Positions 44,476 through 53,123 of a stretch of DNA of 64,000 nucleotides are shown piece after piece. The translations under genes and the position numbers were made by a program. Numbering within the stretch: the stretch's first letter is position 1; each line of letters starts with the position of its first letter. The notes below the pieces were generated by a model that saw only the letters and a program-made list of their open reading frames with translations, was not told the DNA's origin and searched no databases. This DNA comes from an uncultured Bradyrhizobium sp. (lineage in GTDB: Bacteria > Pseudomonadota > Alphaproteobacteria > Rhizobiales > Xanthobacteraceae), in the NCBI RefSeq assembly GCF_947648125.1, contig NZ_CANSMR010000007.1:62001-126000 (forward strand). The letters run 5' to 3'.

Positions 44476-45171
44476 CTATTGTCCGTGAAGGCGCGCGGTG
44501 GCGCGGCGCGCGAACACTTCGGCGGCAACAAGTGCGCCAACCGCGAGCACGATCGAGATGATCACGAGCCGCGCCGCGGCGCTGTCGCCGTCAGGCGTCT
44601 GGATCAGCGAATAGATCGCCGACGAAATGGTCTGGGTCTCGCCGGGGATGTTGGAGACGAAGGTGATGGTCGCGCCGAACTCGCCGATCGCCTTGGCAAA
44701 GCCGAGCACCATGCCGGCCAGCACGCCCGGCAGCGCCAGCGGCAGCGTCACGGTTGCGAACACCCGCCAGGGCGCGGCGCCGAGCGTCTCGGCGGCCTGC
44801 TCGAGGCGGCGGTCGACCGCCTCGATCGAAAGCCGGATCGGGCGCACCAGCAGCGGAAACGACATCACGCCGCAGGCGAGCGCCGCGCCGGTCCAACGGA
44901 ACGCGAAGACGATGCCGAGATGATCGGCCAGCCAGCCGCCGACCAGGCCGCGCCTGCCGAAGGTCAGCAGCAGCAGATAGCCGGTGACGACGGGCGGCAG
45001 CACCAGCGGCAGATGCACGGCAGCATCGAGCAGCGACTTGCCCCAGAAATCGCGCCGCGCCAGCAGCCAGGCGAGCGCTACCCCGAACGGGGTCGCCACC
45101 AGCGTTGCGATGACGGCGACCCGCAGCGACAGCAGGATCGCCGTCCATTCGGTCGGCGAAATCTCAAACAC
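44476..45171 (-). CDS. modB: Molybdate ABC transporter permease
   Basis: The 231-residue protein has five or six helices and the permease EAA loop (EAVDRRLEQAAETLGAAPWR followed by VFATVTLPLALPGVLAGMVL). The segment FAKAIGEFGATITFVSNIPG is characteristic of ModB. It forms the membrane channel of the molybdate importer with ModC. The start is GTG, placed inside the arm of an inverted-repeat element, and the best upstream ribosome site (GGGAA, about ten bases away) is weak and also lies in that element. Confidence 0.93.
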   Translation of the reverse strand: MFEISPTEWTAILLSLRVAVIATLVATPFGVALAWLLARRDFWGKSLLDAAVHLPLVLPPVVTGYLLLLTFGRRGLVGGWLADHLGIVFAFRWTGAALACGVMSFPLLVRPIRLSIEAVDRRLEQAAETLGAAPWRVFATVTLPLALPGVLAGMVLGFAKAIGEFGATITFVSNIPGETQTISSAIYSLIQTPDGDSAAARLVIISIVLAVGALVAAEVFARRATARLHGQ

Positions 45172-45241
45172 TAGCGTCTGTTCCCGAAGTTCGTATGCAA
45201 GTGCGGCTCCTCAGTTACGAACTTCGGGAACAGACACTAGT
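45170..45241 (+). repeat. Inverted-repeat element between modA and modB, first hairpin
   Basis: The 26-base arms begin ACTAGCGTCTGTTCCCG and end CGGGAACAGACACTAGT; they pair with one mismatch around a 20-base loop. It overlaps the GTG start of modB. The strong stem and the position between operon genes suggest a miniature mobile element or an RNA structure that limits modBC expression. Confidence 0.8.
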
Positions 45242-45253
45242 AAGAGTCAATAG

Positions 45254-45331
45254 GCCAGTGCCGCCGATCGATTTGACGTTCCTCACGGCACGCGCGGCAA
45301 TCACTGGAGGAACGTCAAATCGGCGGCGCTG
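45254..45331 (+). repeat. Inverted-repeat element between modA and modB, second hairpin
   Basis: CCAGTGCCGCCGAT with ATTTGACGTTCCTC faces GAGGAACGTCAAAT with CGGCGGCGCTGG around a 22-base loop; a four-base CGAT insertion in the left arm is the main irregularity. It lies three bases downstream of the modA stop on the minus strand. Together with the first hairpin it fills the whole modA-modB spacer. Confidence 0.75.
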
Positions 45332-45334
45332 GGG

Positions 45335-46135
45335 TCAAGTCGTCGGGCTGATCAGGAACTTGAAGCCGTACTTCTCCAGGATCGTCTTCGCTGTCGAGGA
45401 GCGCAGGAAGGCGAGATAGTCGGTGGTCTCGGGCTTGGCGGTCGTGGTCGCCGCAACCGGGTAGATGATCGCCGGATGGGTGTCGGCCGGGAAGGTGCCG
45501 ACGATCTTGACGCCCGGCTCGACCTTGGCGTCGGTCGAATAGACGATGCCGAGCACGGCTTCGCCGCGCGCCACCAGCGTCAATGCCGCGCGCACGCTCT
45601 CGGCCATCGCGAATTTCGGCTCCGCCGCCTGCCAGGCGCCGAGCTTCTCGAGCGCGGCCTTGGCGTATTTGCCGACCGGCACGGCCTTGACGTCACCGGT
45701 GGCGATCTTGCCGTCGCCTGCGAGCTTGGCGAGATCGAAGCCCGGTCCGATGTTGACATTGCTGATCATGGAATCCTTCGGCGCGATCAGCACGATCGAA
45801 TTGCCGAGCAGGTTGATCCGCGTCGCTTCATTGATGTTCTTCTGCTTGATCGCGTAATCCATCCAGTCGGTGTCGGCCGACACGAACACGTCGGCCGGCG
45901 CGCCCTGCTCGATCTGTTTTGCCAATGCCGAGCTCGCGGCATAGCTGGCGCTGATCTTGACGCCGGTCTTGGCGGTGTAGGCCGCGTCGATCTCGTCGAG
46001 CGCGTTCTTCATCGAGGCGGCGGCAAAGACGGTGAGCGTCTTGTCTTCGGCGCGCGCGGGCGAATGGATCGCACCGAGCAGGATGACGAAGGCAGTGAAA
46101 AGTCCGGCAAGCCTTGAAATCGAAAGTCGTGACAT
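45335..46135 (-). CDS. modA: Molybdate-binding periplasmic protein
   Basis: The 266-residue protein has a signal peptide (LAGLFTAFVILLGAIHSPAR) and the ModA ligand-binding pattern: LTVFAAASMKNALDEIDAAY, ASYAASSALAKQIEQGAPAD, VFVSADTDWMDYA and GEAVLGIVYSTDAKVEPGVK. It binds molybdate or tungstate in the periplasm and passes it to ModBC. It is the first gene of the operon. No ModE-type site was recognised in the spacer upstream, but a hairpin is present there. Confidence 0.94.
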   Translation of the reverse strand: MSRLSISRLAGLFTAFVILLGAIHSPARAEDKTLTVFAAASMKNALDEIDAAYTAKTGVKISASYAASSALAKQIEQGAPADVFVSADTDWMDYAIKQKNINEATRINLLGNSIVLIAPKDSMISNVNIGPGFDLAKLAGDGKIATGDVKAVPVGKYAKAALEKLGAWQAAEPKFAMAESVRAALTLVARGEAVLGIVYSTDAKVEPGVKIVGTFPADTHPAIIYPVAATTTAKPETTDYLAFLRSSTAKTILEKYGFKFLISPTT

Positions 46136-46232
46136 GGAAAGCGCTCCGTGCGAGCTCGCGCACGAACGGGCGCGCGCAAACCAGGCGTTGGGTGGGTTCT
46201 GGGCGCGACGGACGGAAGCGCTGTTCCGCTGG

Positions 46233-46260
46233 TCCCCGAAGGACTTACGGTCCTCGGGGA
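46233..46260 (-). terminator. Hairpin between the secreted protein gene and modA
   Basis: TCCCCGAAGGAC and GTCCTCGGGGA pair with a single bulged A around TTACG. It lies in the roughly 190 bases between the upstream secreted-protein gene and modA, which read in the same direction. It may end the upstream transcript or form part of the modA leader. Confidence 0.45.
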
Positions 46261-46326
46261 AATCGCACTGCAAACATAGCAGGCTGGGACTTACGGTAAA
46301 GGCGACCGTTTGTCTAACCGGTGGTG

Positions 46327-46836
46327 CTATTCCTCCGATGGCTGGATCGCGATCGACAGCGAGTTCTCTTTTGAGCCGCTGACCTGCAGCACGAAGGGGC
46401 TGGCAGTGAGGTCGTATTTCATGGTCTTGCGGATACCGTCGCAATCGGTGGCGCCGCTGAAGGCCTTCGGCTTCAGGAAACGCCCGTCCTGCACCAGGTC
46501 AACCCAGGCGCCTGCCGAGAGGCTGACGGTATAGCGCCCGGCCTTCGGTGCGGCCTTGAAGCTGGTGAAGCCGGCGAAGGTGCCGTCCTTCGGTGCGCGC
46601 TCCGGCGGCGTCGGCAGTTTGGCCTCGCTGGGCGCGACCAGCGCCAGCGTGATGGCGGTCGGCGGCAGTGCTGCCTGTTCGCTGCCCGAGGCGAGCTTGG
46701 CGCGATCGGGCGCGGTGAGCGCGGCGCGTGCGCGGTCGATCGACCATTTGAACTTATCGCAGCCGCTCGGCTCTTCCGCGGCGAAGGCGGGAGCTGAGGC
46801 AAGCAGGAGCGATGCGGCGAGGAGCGATTTGCGCAT
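46327..46836 (-). CDS. Hypothetical periplasmic protein upstream of modA
   Basis: The 169-residue protein has a clear signal peptide (SLLAASLLLASAPAFAAEE) and a mature domain including GCDKFKWSIDRARAALTAPD, GRYTVSLSAGAWVDLVQDGR and FLKPKAFSGATDCDGIRKTM. Two Cys could form a disulfide. Proteins of this type are common in rhizobia but have no known function. It reads toward modA about 190 bases away, so a link with molybdate uptake is possible but not shown. Confidence 0.75.
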   Translation of the reverse strand: MRKSLLAASLLLASAPAFAAEEPSGCDKFKWSIDRARAALTAPDRAKLASGSEQAALPPTAITLALVAPSEAKLPTPPERAPKDGTFAGFTSFKAAPKAGRYTVSLSAGAWVDLVQDGRFLKPKAFSGATDCDGIRKTMKYDLTASPFVLQVSGSKENSLSIAIQPSEE

Positions 46837-46984
46837 GTTTGGTCCAATGCATTTGTGACGGATGAAAAGAGATCAGCGGCCCCGATCCATCGCTCGAACG
46901 CGCTTACGGCGCGACGACACGAGAACATAACGCAGTTCGAGCCGGCCGGAAAAGCCGCCTGACAAAGATGTTATTGCTTGAATA

Positions 46985-47932
46985 TTATTGCTTGGCGTCG
47001 GCTGCGTTCAGCACCGTCTTGCAGGCCGCCGGCATCTGCGCCAGCGTCATCGGCGGGCGCGGTTTCGGCGGCTTCGGCGGCGGCTTCGGATGCAGCACCG
47101 AGTCCTTGAACCAGAAGGCGAGATCGGAAGGCTTGCAGCCTTCGCCCTCCGATTGCGGCTTCTGCCCCTCGCATGCGGGGCTGCCGGATGGACACCGCAT
47201 GCGGATGTGGAAGTGGTAGTCGTGGCCCCACCACGGCCGGATCTTTGACAGCCAGCCGCGGTCGCCCTTGGCCTCGCGGCACAGCGCCTTCTTGATCGCG
47301 GGATTGACGAAGATGCGCTGCACCGCCGGCTCGCGCGCGGCGTCGCGGAGGACCAGCACATGAGCCGGCGTGAACACGCGCGGATCGATATCGAGCCGGT
47401 CGTCGCGCACCATCATGACCGCCGACATCTCTTCGCGATCCTCGTGCGACAATTTGCGATCCGGCATCGGCGTCAGCCAGATATCGGCGTCGAGCCCGAT
47501 CTGGTGACTGGCGTGGCCGGAGAGCGCGGGGCCGCCGCGCGGCTGGCCGATGTCACCGACCAGGATGCCCGGCCAGCCGGCGTCCCTGTGTGCCTTGACC
47601 GCGAGCCGCTTCAGGAGCGCGATCATGTCGGGATGACCCCAGTAGCGGTTGCGCGACAAGCGCATCACCTGCCAGGTGTCGCCGTTGAGCGGCATCTGTG
47701 CGGCGCCGGCGAGACAGCCCTTGGTGTAGCCGCCGATCGATTGGGTCGGCATCGCCGCCGGCAGCACCTTGCGCGCGAACAGCTGCTTCGCCCCGATCTT
47801 TGGATCGTCAGGGTTGGCGAGCGGCGGCAATGGCTGCGGATTGAGCGAGCCCTTGTCCTGCGCGCGCGCGGAGATGGTGCAGGCGAGGAGGGTGGAGATC
47901 AGGAGCGGGATCAGACGCAGGCGGGGTGTCAT
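46985..47932 (-). CDS. mepA: Penicillin-insensitive murein endopeptidase
   Basis: The protein of about 315 residues has a signal peptide (LIPLLISTLLACTISARAQD) and the LAS-type zinc peptidase motifs of family M74: GGPALSGHASHQIGLDADIW with the His and Asp ligands, and WWGHDYHFHIRMRCP with the third ligand. It cleaves D-alanyl-meso-diaminopimelate cross-links in peptidoglycan. The C-terminus is a Lys/Pro tail (LHPKPPPKPPKPRPPM) before a last helix. An ATG three codons upstream is also possible. Confidence 0.93.
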   Translation of the reverse strand: MTPRLRLIPLLISTLLACTISARAQDKGSLNPQPLPPLANPDDPKIGAKQLFARKVLPAAMPTQSIGGYTKGCLAGAAQMPLNGDTWQVMRLSRNRYWGHPDMIALLKRLAVKAHRDAGWPGILVGDIGQPRGGPALSGHASHQIGLDADIWLTPMPDRKLSHEDREEMSAVMMVRDDRLDIDPRVFTPAHVLVLRDAAREPAVQRIFVNPAIKKALCREAKGDRGWLSKIRPWWGHDYHFHIRMRCPSGSPACEGQKPQSEGEGCKPSDLAFWFKDSVLHPKPPPKPPKPRPPMTLAQMPAACKTVLNAADAKQ

Positions 47933-48095
47933 TCGGATCACTCTGTCTGCGCAAGGCTAACATGGATTCGCAGCAGGCGAACCGCGCTTTCATCCCATTT
48001 GCTTGATCGCCCACAAGGCGGATCAAGATGACCCGCGGCTTCCCGGCTCGCATGTGATCCACGCCACTTTACAAGCACGCGTTGCAGGCGACATC

Positions 48096-48566
48096 ATGCG
48101 CGCAACAATTTTCAGGGCTGGCACTGTTATGACAAGCGTATGTTGCGTACGGCTGGCATGTGCCGCCGCGATTGCCGCATCGACGTTGGCACTCTCTCCG
48201 GCGCGAGCCGACATCGTCGTTCACATCGATAAGTCGTCGCAGCGCATGGCGGTCAGCGTCGACGGCGCGACGCGCTACAACTGGCCGGTGTCGACCGGGC
48301 GCCGCGGCTATGGCACGCCGAACGGCGTGTTCCGCCCGCAGATGATGGCGCGCCGCTGGTACTCGCGGAAATACTACAACTCGCCGATGCCGTACGCGAT
48401 CTTCTTCCACGGCGGCTTCGCCATCCACGGCACCTACGAGCTCACGCGTCTCGGCGGACCGGCCTCGCATGGCTGCGTGCGGCTGCATCCCTCGAATGCA
48501 GCACAGCTCTATGGGCTGGTCGAGCGCAATGGCCGCGGCGGCACGCGGATCGAGATCACCAACTAG
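48096..48566 (+). CDS. L,D-transpeptidase (YkuD domain)
   Basis: The protein of about 156 residues has a signal peptide (VRLACAAAIAASTLALSPAR) and a short YkuD catalytic domain: IVVHIDKSSQRMAVSVDGAT, SPMPYAIFFHGGFAIHGTYE and LGGPASHGCVRLHPSNAAQL. The SHGCVR motif holds the Cys nucleophile. It would form 3-3 cross-links or attach proteins to peptidoglycan. An ATG 11 codons downstream could be the true start. It is divergent from mepA, another wall enzyme. Confidence 0.9.
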   Translation: MRATIFRAGTVMTSVCCVRLACAAAIAASTLALSPARADIVVHIDKSSQRMAVSVDGATRYNWPVSTGRRGYGTPNGVFRPQMMARRWYSRKYYNSPMPYAIFFHGGFAIHGTYELTRLGGPASHGCVRLHPSNAAQLYGLVERNGRGGTRIEITN

Positions 48567-48614
48567 AGCGTTTTCGAGCGAAGTGGGTACCGGTTCGCGT
48601 GAAGAAAACGCGTC
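48565..48614 (+). repeat. Dispersed 51-base repeat, family A, copy 3
   Basis: AGAGCGTTTTCGAGCGAAG to GAAAACGCGTCA matches copies at 6961-7011 and 42468-42518. It starts at the stop codon of the L,D-transpeptidase gene and is directly followed by a stem-loop. Confidence 0.85.
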
Positions 48615-48624
48615 AAAACGAGAA

Positions 48625-48667
48625 TCTAGAGCCCCGTTCCGATTCAATCGGAACGGGAAGGCTCTAG
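48625..48667 (+). terminator. Two-part stem-loop after the L,D-transpeptidase gene
   Basis: CCCGTTCCGAT pairs with ATCGGAACGGG around TCA, and outer CTAGAGCC pairs with GGCTCTAG. It is the likely end of the transpeptidase transcript. The remaining 300 bases up to the PAS-GGDEF-EAL gene hold no gene that I can support. Confidence 0.6.
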
Positions 48668-48983
48668 CCCGCCGATCGCGCGCAGACGGGCAGTGCCTTA
48701 ACCCTGCAATAACCCTGTCACACGCTGGCAAACATTCGTGCGCTTGAGCCGCATCCGGCGCGTTCATTGTGCAGTTGCACGCCGATTTACGCTTTCTTCA
48801 CCACGCTCCGGCGGTTCCGCGTCGCAAATCTGCGCTGTTCGCCGCGTGCGCACCGCAAGCTACTCGCATCAGGCGTGAGCCCGCCTGCAAAGCAGGCACG
48901 CCCGGCTTTCTCAGCCAGCGCAGCTATTCGCCGAGAGATACCAATTTTTCAGAGACTTATCGCAGAAATGTCGCCGAACTGAG

Positions 48984-51200
48984 ATGCGCGTGGGGCGTGC
49001 GATACCGATGATGCGGCCGAAAAAAATCAAGAAACCCAAGCAGGCCAAACTGTCCGGTCCTCGGGGCCGCCGGGTGAGGCCGATGCCGAAGATGTCCGGC
49101 AGTTCGCGCCGCAGCGCCGTCGAGATCCGCGAGCTGGTGCGCCAGCGCGCGCAGGCCGACGCCGCGATCGCCGAGGCCCGCAAGTCCAATGCGCGGCTGC
49201 GCGAGGCGATCGACATCCTGCCGCAAGGCATCGTGTTCCTGGACCCCGAAGGCCGCTACACCCTCTGGAACAAGAAATACTCGGAAATCTACAAGCGCAG
49301 TTCCGACCTGTTCGAGCAAGGTGCGCGCCTGGAAGACACCATCCGCGTCGGCGTCGCGCGCGGCGACTATCCCGAGGCCGCCGGGCGCGAGGAAGAGTGG
49401 ATCGCCGAGCGGCTCGAGAAGATGTACCAGCCGGGCGAGCGGCACGAGCAGGTCTTGGCCGATGGCCGCGTGGTCCTGATCGAGGAGCGGCTGACCGCGG
49501 ATGGCGGCATCGTCGGCCTGCGCGTCGACATCACCGAACTGAAACAGCGTGAGGCGTCGTTCCGCCTGCTGTTCGACGGCAACCCGGTGCCAATGATCCT
49601 GTGTGCGCTCGACGGCGAAAAGATCCTGGCGGTCAACGACGCCGCGATCGCGCACTATGGTTATGTGCGTGCCGAATTCGAGAAGATGACGATCAAGAGC
49701 CTGCAGGCGTTCGATGCCGAGCTGCCTTGGGCCGCAGGCCGCAGCAGCGACGAGCAGGCGGCGCGGACCTGGAAGCACGTGCGCGCGGACGGCACGCTGA
49801 TCGACCTTGCGATCTATTCGCGGCAGCTGATGCATGGCGACCAGCCGGCGATGCTGCTCGCGCTGATGGACATCACCGAGCGCAAGCGCGCCGAGGCGCG
49901 GCTGGCCTTCATGGCCCAGCACGACAGCCTGACCGGCCTGCCGAACCGCAATCTGCTGCGCCAGCAGATGGAAGATATGCTGCAGCACACTCGCCGCTCG
50001 ACCGACAAGGTCGCGGTGCTGATGCTCGGGCTCGACAATTTCAAGGCGGTCAACGACACGCTCGGCCATGGCATCGGCGACAAGCTGTTGCGCGGGGTCG
50101 CCAAGCGCCTGCGCTCGACGCTGCGCGAGGAAGACGCGCTGGCCCGGCTCAACTCCGATGAATTCACCATCGTGCAGGGCGGCGTGATGCGGCCGGAAGA
50201 TGCGGTGCTGCTGGCGCGGCGGATCCTGGATGCGATCGGCGAGCCCTATCTGCTCGATGGCCATTCGGTTGTGGTCGGCGCCAGCATCGGGATCGCGATG
50301 TCGCCGGGCGACGGTGAGGATTCCGAAAAGCTGCTGAAGAGCGCCGACATGGCGTTGTCGCGCGCCAAGAGCGAATTCCGCGGCACCTTCTCGTTCTTCG
50401 AAGCCGAGATGGATGCGCGCGCGCAGAGCCGCCGCAAGATCGAGATCGACCTGCGCGATGCGATCCAGAATGAAGGCCTGCGGCCCTACTACCAGCCGCT
50501 GGTCGATCTGACGAGCGGACGCATCACCGGCTTCGAGGCCCTGGTGCGCTGGCCGCATCCGGAGCGCGGCATGATCTCGCCCGGCGAGTTCATCCCGGTC
50601 GCCGAGGAGACCGGCCTGATCAATCCGCTGGGCGCGCTGATGCTGCATCGCGCCTGCATGGACGCGGCGCAATGGCCCGACGACGTCCGCGTCGCGGTCA
50701 ATCTGTCGCCGCTGCAGTTCCGCACCGGCAACCTGCTGGCGCTGATCACCGACGCGCTGCGGCAATCCGGCCTGCCGGCGCGGCGGCTCGAGCTCGAAAT
50801 CACCGAGACGCTGCTGCTCGAGAAGAGCAGCCAGGTGCTGGCGACACTGCATGCGCTGCGCGCGCTCGGGGTGCGGATGTCGATGGACGATTTCGGCACC
50901 GGCTATTCGAGCCTGAGCTATCTCCGCAGCTTTCCGTTCGACAAGATCAAGATCGACCAGTCGTTCGTGCGCGACCTCGGCGCGAACCCGGACGCGCAGG
51001 CGATCGTACGTTCGATCGTCAGCCTCGGCGTGGGGCTTGGCGTCACCATCACCGCAGAGGGCGTCGAGACCGAGGCGGAGTTGAGCTGCCTGCGCGCCGA
51101 GGGCTGCCACGAAGGCCAGGGCTTTCTGTTCAGCCGCGCGCGGCCGAATGCCGAAGTCATCAGCCTGCTGAAGGCGCAGCGCGTCGCGACGGCGGCATAG
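48984..51200 (+). CDS. PAS-GGDEF-EAL protein, probable c-di-GMP phosphodiesterase
   Basis: The 738-residue protein has a basic N-terminus, two PAS-type sensor regions (REAIDILPQGIVFLDPEGRY at about 70 and FRLLFDGNPVPMILCALDGE at about 192), a GGDEF domain (QHDSLTGLPNRNLLRQQM) and an EAL domain. The cyclase signature is NSDEF (390-394) instead of GGDEF, so synthesis of c-di-GMP is unlikely. The EAL motif is intact (FEALVRWPHPERG, Glu518; LEITETLLL; SMDDFGTGYSSLSYL; GVETEAEL), so hydrolysis is expected. No membrane segments are seen. The sensed signal is unknown. Confidence 0.93.
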   Translation: MRVGRAIPMMRPKKIKKPKQAKLSGPRGRRVRPMPKMSGSSRRSAVEIRELVRQRAQADAAIAEARKSNARLREAIDILPQGIVFLDPEGRYTLWNKKYSEIYKRSSDLFEQGARLEDTIRVGVARGDYPEAAGREEEWIAERLEKMYQPGERHEQVLADGRVVLIEERLTADGGIVGLRVDITELKQREASFRLLFDGNPVPMILCALDGEKILAVNDAAIAHYGYVRAEFEKMTIKSLQAFDAELPWAAGRSSDEQAARTWKHVRADGTLIDLAIYSRQLMHGDQPAMLLALMDITERKRAEARLAFMAQHDSLTGLPNRNLLRQQMEDMLQHTRRSTDKVAVLMLGLDNFKAVNDTLGHGIGDKLLRGVAKRLRSTLREEDALARLNSDEFTIVQGGVMRPEDAVLLARRILDAIGEPYLLDGHSVVVGASIGIAMSPGDGEDSEKLLKSADMALSRAKSEFRGTFSFFEAEMDARAQSRRKIEIDLRDAIQNEGLRPYYQPLVDLTSGRITGFEALVRWPHPERGMISPGEFIPVAEETGLINPLGALMLHRACMDAAQWPDDVRVAVNLSPLQFRTGNLLALITDALRQSGLPARRLELEITETLLLEKSSQVLATLHALRALGVRMSMDDFGTGYSSLSYLRSFPFDKIKIDQSFVRDLGANPDAQAIVRSIVSLGVGLGVTITAEGVETEAELSCLRAEGCHEGQGFLFSRARPNAEVISLLKAQRVATAA

Positions 51201-51444
51201 CGAAGCCGCCTCCACCGCGTCATTGCGAGCCACCCGGTCGGCGCGAAGCGTCGCCGGATGACAGGCTCCGCGAAGCAATCCGTCTAGGACGTGTACTCAT
51301 GAAGCCGGTACGCGTGTGCGCGGGAATAGCGAGGTCCTGGTTGCCCTCAAAAGCAGGCATCGACGCTGCCTAAGCGAATGTCCGCGGACGGCCACAAGCT
51401 GACATTAGCCAAGCCGACCAACCATATGCCGTAGTCGCAGCCCG
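51201..51444. other. Intergenic region with a REP-like fragment
   Basis: CGTCATTGCGAGCCACC and GCGAAGCAATCCGTC, parts of a repeat common in alphaproteobacteria, occur near 51220-51285. A related, more compact copy is at 54674-54708. No gene is evident here. Confidence 0.5.
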
Positions 51445-51852
51445 TCACGCTGTAGCCGCCTCTGGCCACTCCGCCACTATCTGCTTCGGGTTAAACCAGT
51501 CAGCCGCTTCCGAGCGCCAAATGTGGCCGACAAAGGTGGGATTGCAGATCGGTGTGTTCAGCGTGCCGAGGCGGATGCGCACCGCTGCGTCCGGGTTGCC
51601 GAGGCGCTCGGCCGTCATTGCTGAGCCGCAGGTCCCGCAGAACCTCCGGACTTTGCCAGGCGACGATTCATAACTAATGAGGCGGTCTTCTCCCCGCAGC
51701 CAGCGGAAAGAATTACGCGGCACGGACATGTTTGCGCCGAAGGCAGTGCCGCTCACTTTGCGACACGTGCGGCAATTGCAAAAGGCGATGGGCGCAGGGG
51801 ACGCATCCGCCTCAAAGGCCACTGCACCGCACGCACAGCTTCCACTTAACAT
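51445..51852 (-). CDS. GFA family protein (Gfa/CENP-V-like zinc fold)
   Basis: The 135-residue protein shows the zinc-binding Cys pattern of glutathione-dependent formaldehyde-activating enzyme homologues: GSCACGAVAFEAD, FCNCRTCRKVSGTAF and RRFCGTCGSAMTAERL. The family name derives from Gfa; most members, including this one, have no proven activity on formaldehyde-glutathione adducts. It is divergent from a LysR gene with about 180 bases between starts and could be its target. Confidence 0.9.
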   Translation of the reverse strand: MLSGSCACGAVAFEADASPAPIAFCNCRTCRKVSGTAFGANMSVPRNSFRWLRGEDRLISYESSPGKVRRFCGTCGSAMTAERLGNPDAAVRIRLGTLNTPICNPTFVGHIWRSEAADWFNPKQIVAEWPEAATA

Positions 51853-52021
51853 GTCGCTGCCTCCTTGTTGGCGTGCAACTGACCGACGTTGCGCCGGTCA
51901 ATCCCGGTTAGTCGTATCCTGTATGGAGCGTACCCAAAATCCGACGAATAGGAGGCCCGTGCCAGCCGCCATTGAGTATCGGCGCGGGGCTATTATAATA
52001 CAAATCGCATTTAGTAATAGG

Positions 52022-52044
52022 TGATATTACCTTGACCAATATCA
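52022..52044 (+). promoter_or_regulatory. Putative LysR operator overlapping the TTG start
   Basis: TGATATT and AATATCA form a perfect seven-base dyad with a nine-base spacer that includes the TTG start codon of the LysR gene. Bound protein would block translation start and promoter clearance, which fits negative autoregulation. Confidence 0.55.
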
Positions 52045-52934
52045 GAAGCATCGACCTGAACCTGCTTTCCGCTTTTGACGCGCTGTACGATGAGCGCAGC
52101 GTCACGCGCGCCGCGGAGCGGCTTTCGCTCACGCAGCCAACCGTATCCGGCATGCTCCTCCGATTGCGACAGATGTTTTCGGATCAGCTCTTTGTGCGCT
52201 CTTCACACGGGATTGTGGCGACCCCGCGTGCCGAAGCCATTGCCGGCCCCATCAAGGAGCTGCTCGAGAGAGCACACTTGCTTGTCAGCGCCACCACGTT
52301 CTCGCCCATGAAAGCCGAAGGCACGATAAAGCTGATGGCAAGCGATTACATCCAGCACGCGGTGGTTGCGCCATTGATCGGCGCGTTGCGGCGACACGCA
52401 CCAAAGCTCAAAGTGTTGGTTGCTCCGCGACAGGAACTTGGAGCGACCGAGCGAATGGCGCGTAGCGAGATTGATCTCTACATCAGCTCGCGCGATGTGT
52501 CCGATCCGGACCTGCCGTCGATTCCGCTTTACCTTGACCGCTTTGTCTGCGTTGCGCGCAAGCGTCACCCATTCAACGGGCGCCGACTTTCACTCCGAGA
52601 ACTATGCAAGTTCGATCATTTGCTTGTGCATCCTACAGGACGGAGCCTGTGGGGCCCAGCTGACGAAGTGCTGGCCGCGAGTGGCCATAAGCGTCGGGTC
52701 GCAGTCGCCGTGCCGACCTTTCACATGCTTTTTGAACTGCTCGCCGCCGATGATTTTGTGGCCTTCGTCCCCGAGCGTGTCCTGCGCGGACGGCGGATTG
52801 AAGTCAAGAAATTCGAGACAGGTCTGGACATTCCACCGATCGAAGTCGTGGCTAGTTGGCATCCACGCGTTAGTGACGACGCGCGCCACGTCTGGCTTCG
52901 GCAAACGCTCGCCGCTGTAGCGCAGCAGTCCTAA
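52032..52934 (+). CDS. LysR family transcriptional regulator (NodD-like group)
   Basis: The 300-residue protein starts at TTG, with AGGTG eight bases upstream and no ATG or GTG nearby that keeps the domain. The N-terminus NIRSIDLNLLSAFDALYDER and helix-turn-helix AAERLSLTQPTVSGMLLRLR resemble the NodD/NahR/LinR branch of LysR proteins. The sensor domain includes GTIKLMASDYIQHAVVAPLI. A dyad overlaps its start. The divergent GFA-type gene is the most likely target. Confidence 0.9.
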   Translation: MTNIRSIDLNLLSAFDALYDERSVTRAAERLSLTQPTVSGMLLRLRQMFSDQLFVRSSHGIVATPRAEAIAGPIKELLERAHLLVSATTFSPMKAEGTIKLMASDYIQHAVVAPLIGALRRHAPKLKVLVAPRQELGATERMARSEIDLYISSRDVSDPDLPSIPLYLDRFVCVARKRHPFNGRRLSLRELCKFDHLLVHPTGRSLWGPADEVLAASGHKRRVAVAVPTFHMLFELLAADDFVAFVPERVLRGRRIEVKKFETGLDIPPIEVVASWHPRVSDDARHVWLRQTLAAVAQQS

Positions 52935-52971
52935 AAATTCGGCTGGAGCAATGTCCGCTTCGGGTCATTCG

Positions 52972-53048
52972 CGTCGCCCTCTGCAACACTCGGCTGTCCG
53001 TCAACTTCCGCTATGCCCCGTTCGCGACCGAGGTCTTGTGGCGGTGCA
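52972..53048 (+). repeat. 77-base dispersed repeat, copy 1
   Basis: From CGTCGCCCTCTGCAACACTC to CTTGTGGCGGTGCA this matches the reverse complement of 61784-61860 with a single mismatch. One frame reads LCNTRLSVNFRYAPFATEVL, so it may be a relic of a coding segment. It lies between the LysR gene and the cyclase gene. Confidence 0.85.
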
Positions 53049-53123
53049 GCGCGTCGCTCGGGGCCATATCCGGACTCGCACCCTCCTTCCGGCGCTCAAG
53101 ATCTGCCACAGGTTGTCGGCTCG

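Noticed and set aside
46136..46326. Molybdenum-cofactor riboswitch or ModE site upstream of modA
   Set aside because: Only a simple hairpin is visible; the multi-helix Moco element and the ModE palindrome were not recognised.
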